From Limnanthes douglasii subsp. nivea (Eukaryota; Streptophyta; Magnoliopsida; Brassicales; Limnanthaceae), in NCBI GenBank assembly GCA_036936605.1, contig JAUPFV010000001.1, positions 315,596,809 to 315,660,808 on the forward strand: 64,000 nt of DNA. Reading direction: 5' to 3'. The notes beneath the pieces were generated by a model that ran no database searches, was not told the origin of the DNA, and saw only the letters and a list, made by a program, of their open reading frames with translations. Of this stretch, positions 55,742 to 64,000 are shown piece by piece. Within the stretch, counting starts at the first letter, position 1. Every line of letters starts with the position of its first letter. Both the position numbers and the translations under genes were made by a program.

Positions 55742-55890
55742 TGGGTTCACCCGGTTAATTAAGTTAATTGGTTATTTGGTTATTTTCAATTTAATAAGTT
55801 GACCCAGTTAAGTAAGTTAATTGGGTAATTTGGTTATTTTAAATCTAATAGTGCTACCCAGTTAAGTAAATTAATCGCATAAGTTGGTGA
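55742..55890 (+). repeat. Tandem repeat, about 54 bp x 2.7
   Basis: ACCC(G/A)GTTAA(T/G)TAAGTTAATTGG units at about 55748, 55803 and 55857, separated by ATTTGGTTATTTT..AAT.TAAT. Confidence 0.8.
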
Positions 55891-56408
55891 TTGGTAAATC
55901 GTAAGTTGGTAAAAATAAATGGTATGTTAGTATATTAAATGGTAAAAAAGTCAAAAGTAAATGTAAAAGGCTAAAAAAATAAGTCACGGAATTTTAGTTG
56001 TGAATTGTTGAGTGGTCGTATTTGCAAAAACAATTATATCTCTCGATGTTATTTATGACCACCTAGTTAATTGGCATGCGCGAGTGACCATATATGCAAC
56101 CGTTGTAAATATAAATTATCAGTTTTAGACACGAATAAACCTTAATAGTTGTTTCGCAACAAATAACCAATATCAGTGACTAACCAGATTTTTAGCCCCC
56201 ATATACCACTCCCTTTTCTTTTTTATTCTTCATTTTTTTATTCTATTCCTTTATTATTCCTTTTTTTATATATTTCTTTGTATTTTATTCATTTCTCTTT
56301 CAGCCACCGATCCCGATCCATATAAACACCTCACAAGATTTTGGGACTCGACATATCGGTCATCCACTGACAAATTGTTCGATCTTGGCATTTTTAGAGT
56401 CTTATTAT
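55891..56408. other. Unassigned spacer
   Basis: AT-rich. No ORF, terminal repeat or RNA gene seen. Confidence 0.45.
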
Positions 56409-57623
56409 TGATAGGGTCAGATTATCTTGGAGGACATAAGCAATAAAGTGGGTTGTATTGTGCTTAGAGGAGCAGTTCGGACCGGACACCTAAATTTAAT
56501 GAATAAGCATTATACTTAGTGACTCAACTATGTGTCTAGTACATTTGTTCATGGGCCATGTCGCTTGTGGGATTGACCCAAACATATAACCCGACCCGAA
56601 TGACCCATGGGTCCAAAAAGAATATAAATAGTTCAACAAAAAACATTAAATTGGTTGGACTTTTTTCCCTCTCTATTAAATACAAGCAGCTATTTTCTCT
56701 ATCTATCTCTTACTAAGGAGTTAATACAACACAAACTTAATAACTTCCAAAACTACCCTTAGATCAGATTTTACCTCCATCAGATTAACAACCATAATGG
56801 GAGGGTGAGGTACCAAAATATCTATATTCAAAACCATACTTGCAGATCGTAGTTTGGATTTCATTGAGATACAGATTTTGACATGCAAGAAGTTCCCCCT
56901 CTTGATAATGTCAGGGTAAGAGGTGAGAATGAGCATGCTAGTATATCTCATGTCAATCATAATACTAAAGAAAAACAGTTCATGTAAGAAGAGCGTGATC
57001 AACTAAGGGCTAAGATTGAAGATTTGAGGGTCTAAAGGAAAGCTGAAAAAAAAATGAAAAGAAACGTTCACCGTGGAATGTATTGTTAAAGATGATCCTG
57101 GTAACAATCACAAACAATATAAAAGCAATCAGTCCTCGAAGGCTTACATAGGTTCGAAAAAGGAACATCGGGCTAAGCAGTTGATGAACACATCAGATTC
57201 TGTTGGAAACGAAACCATAAAATCTGACTTAGATAATTCTTCTTCCTCATCAAGTAGTGACTATGGCCGTCAGAAGAAGAAATAGAGCTTAACTAAAAAA
57301 CATTCTAAAAAAGGATATAAAAGGAAAAGAGAAAAACAAGAAATATCAAAGGGAAGTAAATGGATTGGCATATTATGTTATCGATCATTTGTTAAGTGAT
57401 CAGTTTGCTATCCAGTCCGAACCAAGTATTTTTTCCACTGCTGATGATGATCATATGTTTAGCCGAAGTCATAACTTGAGACAATCACTTTTTTCTTCAA
57501 AGATTATATATGGTCATTTACCAAGATGGTTTGATAGCTCTAAAATGGAGAAATATGATGGAAAAAAGATCTTGATAATCACCTTGAACAATTCAAAATT
57601 TTCATAATGAATTTTCAAATGAA
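56409..57623 (+). mobile_element. Ty3/gypsy element G (D-related), LTR and gag start
   Basis: An LTR-like stretch starts TGATAGGGTCAG (compare TGATAAGGGCAG in C). It has CGGACCGGACA, GACCCGAATGACCCATGGGTCC and a TATA box (AATATAAATAG, about 56622) as in the D LTR. Gag then follows to 57623, where the sequence jumps into unit 2 of the duplication. The LTR end and primer site could not be placed. Confidence 0.7.
56955..57623 (+). pseudogene. Element G gag, N-terminal part
   Basis: EERDQLRAKIEDLRV matches EHDRLKLEIEALRAEKAK of D. Then NHKQYKSNQSSKAYIGSKKEH, SDLDNSSSSSSSDYGRQKKK (57073-57285), DQFAIQSEPSIFSTADDDHMFSRSHNLRQS and KIIYGHLPRWFDSSKMEKYDG (57365-57600). Each block has its counterpart in D Gag. 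It is cut at 57623 by the duplication junction. Stops and shifts are present. Confidence 0.82.
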
Positions 57624-58994
57624 TTCCCACGAGCCACTGACAAACAAGAATTGGCTCCTCCATTTTCTCTCCGACTCCAGGAGATCATCAACAGCTTTAA
57701 GATCGTTCCCCATGTTGAAATGGTAGAAGGGGAACTGATGGTGCTTGCACAGGTTGGCCACTGCAACGAACTCTTCCATAGGAAGAGGGATCCCGGATAG
57801 CCTGGATGCCATTATGCATGACATCAAGGTGAACCAACCATTGGGGCTTAACTGTGATGGGCAGAGTTTGACTAAGTGAAAGTAGCGCACTATCTCTGGG
57901 TCCAGTGAGAACCTGAGTCCCCAGTTGAATAGCTCCGTAAAGAAGACTATTCCATTCTTTTTACAATCCATCGGGGTCTCTGGATCGATGGGAATCCTTA
58001 TCTTTACGTTCTCAGGGATCCCCCACTTTGTGCGCAATCTACCCAGATCTGAAGTATGGATGAACGCATACTTGGGCTTCAGCAAGGCCAAAAGATACTT
58101 GAACTCAACTTTATGAAAGCATGGCCCCACTCTCCCTTCAAGGCTCTCCGGCAGGTCCGGACGCCTCAGATATAAGTCCTCTTTGCCCTTCTTGGCAACA
58201 ACAATAGCAGTATCAGCCTGTCCGGAGGACTCGGACTCAAATCTAACCTCCTCAGTGGAGTCCTCCATCCTCTCCTCCATAATCGTTGGGGGAGCTTCAG
58301 TAGAAGTAGTCTGGGGAGGATTGAGGCTTGGCAGAGCTGATCCTCCGGACTGTTGGCTGTCCGTATTTACTCGACTTCTCACCTCAATTTGAGTTGCTGA
58401 GGTAGAAGATTCCTTGGGGGGTAGTGGGCTACTGGCCTCTAGTCCTGACAGCCTCTCCCGGGGAGCCCTTATAGTTGCCCCAGACCCTGATTCACTATTT
58501 TTTGCCCCCGATTTCGAGGGTGTGTTTTTAGAAGAAAGCCCTTTGACCAACCGACTTGGCCTTTTCATGATTAACTTATCCGGGGAATGGTCAGAGTCAG
58601 ACCCCATAGCAATGAAAGAAGATTTTTTCCTAACACTTGTGACAGTAACTCCCGGTTCAACAGCAGGGATCGACTCCTGAACTAAGGAGCCAGATACTAT
58701 GGGGGAGAGCGTTGATTGAAAGAGCTTTTTGGGTTTTGTACCTTTGGAAGAAGATGAACCTCTATCAGATTCTGCGACAGAAGAGGCTGGTTTCTCAATA
58801 GGCGACGATGGTAGCCCTGCAGCAAGTCGTTTTTCCTTCTCGACTCTTTGAGCTTTCTCCAATTCCGAGAGGTTAAGCCAGCCGCCCTTGATCAGTGCTG
58901 TTCTTGCTGTAAACATAAACAGCCAAGGAAGTTTTGAAGTTCTAGAGAGATAAAGCTCTGAGTGAAATTGCAGAGTGAAATTTGAAAGAGACAA
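57624..58994 (-). pseudogene. aORF exon 1, truncated copy in unit 2
   Basis: Same 5' part as 48238-49608, 99.8% alike, with Leu for Ser and Val for Ala at two residues. It loses the splice donor and all of exon 2; after the GSW block the frame runs three residues into element G sequence and stops. The TATA box (59016) is present, so a truncated transcript is possible. Confidence 0.9.
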
Positions 58995-59354
58995 TGAGAC
59001 AGTGAAAAGTGAATTAGAATTTATAGTAAATGTGAAAAAAGGAGTTGATTCCTAGGAGAATCCGAAAAGTTGGGCAATGATTAAAAGACGGCGCTGATGT
59101 CATTAATGACATTTAAAAGAGGTAACTTGTTCGAGAAAGTGGTGCGAAGTTCAAGGTGAAAAAACGGCTAAAGTGACCAATCAGAGAATGACACGTGTCC
59201 CATTAACTCTGGCAAGAACCGTTTAGAATTCGTAACGTCCGGTCTGTCCGGGTTTATCCACAACTCTCTTCGAATCAAGAACCACTTCCTAAATCGGACT
59301 GTTTTTCAGTTCTTTGACAAGGACGCTTGTTCAAACACCTAAAAAAGAGGCTCC

Positions 59355-59864
59355 TGATGAGTCCGAATTCAGAACGCTCCCCGTAAGGGCAGACCAATGT
59401 AAATCTCCCCGGAAACCGGACAGACACTAAGAACTCAAATCGGACAGGATTTGAGTACCGGACAGATGACTTCGAAAACTGTGAGCCTGAGGCAGTTCGA
59501 ACTATGACTAAAGTACTAAAAAACCTAAACACTTTCTGACTAAGCAACCTGCCTACTTACTTCAAAATTTATGGGTCTTTAAACATGACCCGGGTCCATT
59601 AAATATGACCCGAAAGCCCATAAGGGCCCAAATAACATACTATAAATACTCAACCACCAGCATTAACTTCTGGTAATGAAAATTAACTGCTGCCAAGCTG
59701 CTTAATTCTCTCTCCACCTTGAAACACCCTTACACCACCTTGAAACACCCTTATACCACCTTGAAACACCCTTACACCACCTTAAAACTCCACTTGAAAT
59801 TACCGTCCTACCCTCAGGCTACTTTAATCCACACCAATAACAATTATGAATATATACATGCGTC
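59355..59864 (+). repeat. D-type LTR, copy in unit 2
   Basis: Copy of 49969-50478 with two substitutions, including the 21-bp tandem repeat (59714). Confidence 0.6.
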
Positions 59865-60196
59865 AGGTAAGATAAAAGCACTAGATGAGGTAAAAATTTG
59901 AAATTCAAACTCAAAATTTTAAAAATATTGGACAAATTTCGGCCAAATTTGAACAATACAACAACGATACGTAAGTCTTAGAACCGAAACTATGGAGGGT
60001 AATACCAAATATATGTTCCAAGTACAGTGGTAGTCTCTTTCCTTTTGTATGAGAGTTATGTCTTCAACGTTGGGGTATAGTAGCAAAGGCACACAAATGT
60101 GTAATTTTGAATTGTAAAAGATAAATAATATAGATTCACGTGTAGATGATTGCATTATAGATTATAGTTATGTGTTTTTCACAACAGATTATTATA

Positions 60197-60786
60197 CACA
60201 AGATACATTGCGTAAGTGGGTTAAGAAGACAAAAAAAATCACATGTTGGTTATCATATTAAAGCATCACGATGTTGCAAATAATACAAATAATCCTCAAA
60301 TATTGTTTGAGTGTAAGCGATATGGATGGTATAGTCGTTTGGTAGACCTAAAGGATTTTAATAGAAAATTGACCAAATCAAACAAATATGGATGTATTTT
60401 TTAGCTTAAGGGAACTCGGTTAGTCCAGATGAATGGTCCTTAAAAGTTGTATGCAAGATTCACAACCATCCAGTTGTAAAACAGTTAGAAGGTCATTCAC
60501 ACGCGAGACAATTTTGTAAAGAATATTTGGCCTTTGTATAATATTTTACCTTCATGAGAACTCGCTTTCGAGAAATTTTGAGCGTAGTGAAAAAAGTTAA
60601 ACATAAAAATGTAACATTCATGCGCACGGTATAGAATACTCGACAAAAATATCTAGTTTTGGAGAAAGATCATAATTGTAATACTTGTTAGGCATATTCA
60701 AAATATTTATTTATTTTAAATAACATCCAACCAAGATCAAAGTGATATCAATCTTGATATTAATAAAATGCTAGAATACTACGAGG
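60197..60786 (+). pseudogene. MULE transposase remnant, copy in unit 2
   Basis: Copy of 50811-51400, no differences seen in this stretch. Confidence 0.72.
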
Positions 60787-60978
60787 CTATAATAAATAAG
60801 AACATTCTTATAATTTATGAAATATATGTAACTCAAAGTTTGAGTAAATATAAGTATTAGAAAGTTACCATCTTCATGAAAATATTATATTCCTTGTGGT
60901 CCTTGTAGTATAAAAATAGTCAGATGTTGTTGAAATCCAAAAAAATATACATTATTTCTTATTCCTATTTTATTTCTA

Positions 60979-63411
60979 TTGAAGGGTACGCATCTTTTTG
61001 ACTTTTTGCTTGAATATATTTCCATACCACTGATAAGCGCATCGAACTCCGACCCACGACGACTAGAGAATCCACCAACCTCTTCTATGACATCTTCTGC
61101 AACAGTTTACCTTAATCCCTTGATGATTCGACACAAATATGTTATGTGTATTCAAGTTGCACATCTTCATATAAACAAATTAATTGGCCAACATAAATTT
61201 ATGTCTCATAATATTAAAAGTTCCTTAAGTATAAACTGTTTAGCTTACGCAGATGATGTAATACTATTTCTAAATGGATCTTTATCAAACATTAAGAAAC
61301 TTTCTAAATTTCTAGATACATATCAAATCCTTTCAGGCCAACAAATAAATAAACAAAAAACTACGTTTATAACTCATATATCAATGAATAGATCTATGAT
61401 TAATTCTCTGGAAAATACTTAAGTTTCAAACAGGTAAACTTACATTTTAGATACTTAGGCATCCCAATTCACACCAATAAATGTTCCTCACTTTTTGAGT
61501 GACCTAATAGATAAAATAAAGAACAAAATAAATGAATGTAACTTTAAAAGCATATCTTATGGGGGTAGAATAACTTTAATTAAATCAATTCTTTTAACCA
61601 ACCCAACTTACTATATGCAATCTGTTCAACTACCTTTGAATATAATTATAAGAATAAATAAACTTCTAAACAAGTTCCCGTGGGGTTACAATGATAATAG
61701 TAAAACAACAATATGGACCGGTTGGAATTCACAATGTAAACCATATAGTGAAAATGGTCTAAACCTAATAGACTTCAAAGACATACAAAGGGCTTATTCT
61801 TTCAAACTTTATCTAGTTTTCAGAGATAATAAAACATTATAGGCTAACTTAATGCATTCTAAATACTTCATAAACATACACTCTTTACAATCTTCTTTAA
61901 GAAACACAAACTCTAAAACTTGGGAAAGAATATTTAGGATTAAAGAAGAGGTTAAATTATTTTTTTTGGAGATTAGGAAAATGAAACTTAGACTTTTGGT
62001 TAGATAAATGGCATCACACTGACCCACTTATCACATTAACACCTACAAATATACCTCATTACACCCCTATAGAGGTAGCTGAATTTTGGACAAAGGACAA
62101 TTGAGACTTATCAAAACTTTACTATTGTGTATTACCTGCCAATATTACCAGAATTTTAAAAACATATATTAATAAAAGTGTGGAAGACTCCATCATTTGG
62201 AAACTTTCCCCTGATGGAACTTTTAATCTAAAGAATACAGTCAGTACAATAAGATACAAAGACATAACCTCAATAAAGATTTGGAATAATATCTCTCCAA
62301 AGAAGTGATCCTTCACTCTTTGGAGAATATTAAACAAATTAATAAGTGTAGATACTATTTTACAAATAAAAGGTTTTCAACTTGCTTCAAAATGTCTTGC
62401 ATGACAACATTTTGAAACTTTAGACCATGTTTTTATAGCATGTGAATCTTCCTAGAATGTTTGGTTATTCTTTTCTGAAAATTTGACATTAGAATAAGTA
62501 GATACATGACCATAAATCACATTTTTAACTTATGGTTTCTATCGACATCTAATACAACTCATGTTAGAACCATCATAGCTGCATTGATAGTGTGGTCAAT
62601 CTGGACAGCTAGAAACAACTGCAAACATAAGAATATAGCTATTTCATACAAAAAGATCATCAATCAGATTTCATACATGCTCACATCATAAGATATATCA
62701 CTATCACTTAATAGAAAGCATTGGAAAGGTGATTCACACTTAGCTAAAGATCTGAACTGTTATAATCATTTAATATCAATCAGATTTCATAGATGCTCAC
62801 ATCATAAGATATATCACTATCACTTAATAGAAAGCATTGGAAAGGTGATTCACACTTAGCTAAAGATCTGAACTGTTATAATCATTTAATATATTCTAAA
62901 CCTTTTATTTACATAAAATGGAATCCACCTACTCCCGACTTAAACTGAACTGTGATGGTTTATCATAATTCAATGGTGAATCAAGTTATGGATTTATATT
63001 AAGGAATGAAAAAGGTGAATTACTTATAGCTAAAGGTAGTTTAATAGGTAAATGTTCACCTCTAGTTACTGAAGTTTACTCACTACTGAATGGTCTATTA
63101 AACTGTTAAGAAAAAGACTTAAAGCTGATTGACATTGAAATAGATTCATTAATATTGTTCGATATGCTAGCTTCAGGCAAATATCCTTGGTATTTAGAGA
63201 AAATACTACAATGTCTTAGAAACTTGATACAACCACAAATGACCCTTAAACATATTTATAGAGAACTAAATTATATCGCAGATTGGTTAGCCAAATTCAC
63301 ATTAAAAGAACACTCAAATTGTATATTCTCAGCTAACCAATCTCCAACAACATTAACTGATATTCTCATGTTAGAAGCTATAAATTTAGGACACTTTACA
63401 CTATCAGACTA
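60979..63411 (+). pseudogene. L1-type LINE, copy in unit 2
   Basis: Copy of 51593-54025 with three substitutions, including the internal 116-bp duplication at 62661-62892. Same stops as in unit 1, so the LINE was dead before the duplication. Confidence 0.87.
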
Positions 63412-64000
63412 AGACATTATCCTTAACACTAACAGGTAAACAGACTTAAAAAATTTGACCAAATGCATACTTGATATTCTTTTTTCAGGATGAGGCAACT
63501 ACACAAGAACCACATATAGAAAGCATACCACCAGAGGAAGGCTGATAGAAATAATAAAGAGGTATGAGGAATGTACCTCAAGGATGAAGATGTATAATGA
63601 AGGAGAAAGATTATCATTCTTCAATAAAAACATCACAATAAAAACTCAACATGTATCCAAGATTTTTAACATTCATCACAACATGTAAACAAGATTGTAC
63701 TACATTTCAACATTAATAAAAAAATTATTTCTTGGAAAAGAAAAAAAAGTTGCACATCTGCATGACTCGCTCAGACTGAGCTTGCACTGGGTCTGTAGGT
63801 TGGGAATGCTTCGTTTGAGGAACACACGTTTTCTCACGATCATCAAACACGGTCTTCGCATCAAGAATAGTATGATCATAGAATCTTTTTGATTGCATTT
63901 GATTGTCTAAATACAAATAAAACAATCAAAGTTAGATAAAACATTGGATAAAGTAAACACGGAAATAATAAAAACAACATAAACTATGCATGGAGGGTGT
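63412..64000. other. LINE tail, copy in unit 2
   Basis: Copy of 54026-54614. No gene. The window ends inside the duplicated unit. Confidence 0.6.

Larger units (their letters stand above)
48238..57623 (+). repeat. 9,386-bp tandem duplication, unit 1
   Basis: Every position from 48238 to 54614 recurs 9,386 bp downstream, and unit 2 starts at 57624 exactly where unit 1 ends, so this is a head-to-tail duplication. The unit carries the 5' two thirds of the D aORF, the D 3' LTR, MULE and LINE remnants, a MITE and the start of element G. No indel was found between the units. I counted ten substitutions in 6,377 bp. Confidence 0.95.
57624..64000 (+). repeat. 9,386-bp tandem duplication, unit 2 (runs off the window)
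   Basis: Copy of 48238-54614 with constant offset 9,386. Differences seen (unit 1 / unit 2): 48380/57766, 49045/58431, 49298/58684, 49723/59109, 50380/59766, 50420/59806, 51547/60933, 52484/61870, 53562/62948 and 54013/63399. In nine of ten, a G or C in unit 1 is A or T in unit 2. Confidence 0.95.

Noticed and set aside
1..64000. Host gene, rRNA, tRNA gene or CRISPR array
   Set aside because: All sizeable frames with motifs belong to transposable elements; no RNA gene structure or spaced direct-repeat array was seen.

Overview
This window is plant nuclear DNA made almost entirely of transposable elements. No cellular gene, rRNA, tRNA or CRISPR array could be supported. The host is an angiosperm: the elements are plant-type Ty1/copia, Tat-lineage Ty3/gypsy with a second RNase H, L1-type LINEs, a Stowaway MITE and a MULE remnant. 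The AT-rich background hints at a eudicot, but the species cannot be read from the sequence.

Layout. 1-2870: decayed 3' end of a Tat-type gypsy element (I) with a tandem repeat behind it. 3540-6490: decayed L1 LINE on the minus strand. 7165-23985: a nested stack. A noncoding repeat (R1) is split by copia A (7785-23292). Copia A is itself split by copia B (8289-13102, minus) and by gypsy C (14011-20384), which has lost nearly all of pol. A second R1 copy at 34545-35875 is not split and serves as the empty-site control. 24055-24310: foldback element. 24330-33472: gypsy E (minus), truncated in gag by a LINE fragment (33475-34345). 36100-38150: AT-rich, no genes. 38152-38854: 3' end of copia H (minus). 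38855-40540: 5' LTR and gag of gypsy F, same family as E, abutting the body of gypsy D. 40541-50478: gypsy D, the best preserved element. 50811-54025: MULE and LINE remnants. 55223-55470: Stowaway MITE. 56409-57623: LTR and gag start of a D-related element (G). 57624-64000: a second, nearly identical copy of 48238-54614, making a head-to-tail duplication with a 9,386-bp unit.

Working logic. The Tat elements C, D and E share one plan: LTR, gag, protease, reverse transcriptase, RNase H, archaeal-type RNase H, integrase, a spacer, a long antisense gene (aORF) on the opposite strand, polypurine tract, LTR. In all three the aORF has an intron at the same place and a TATA box near its start, beside the 3' LTR. 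A short hairpin-forming motif lies just behind the pol stop codon in C, D, E and I. These shared features outside gag-pol are the most interesting content of the window. Domain and lineage names come from motif reading by eye; no database search was run.
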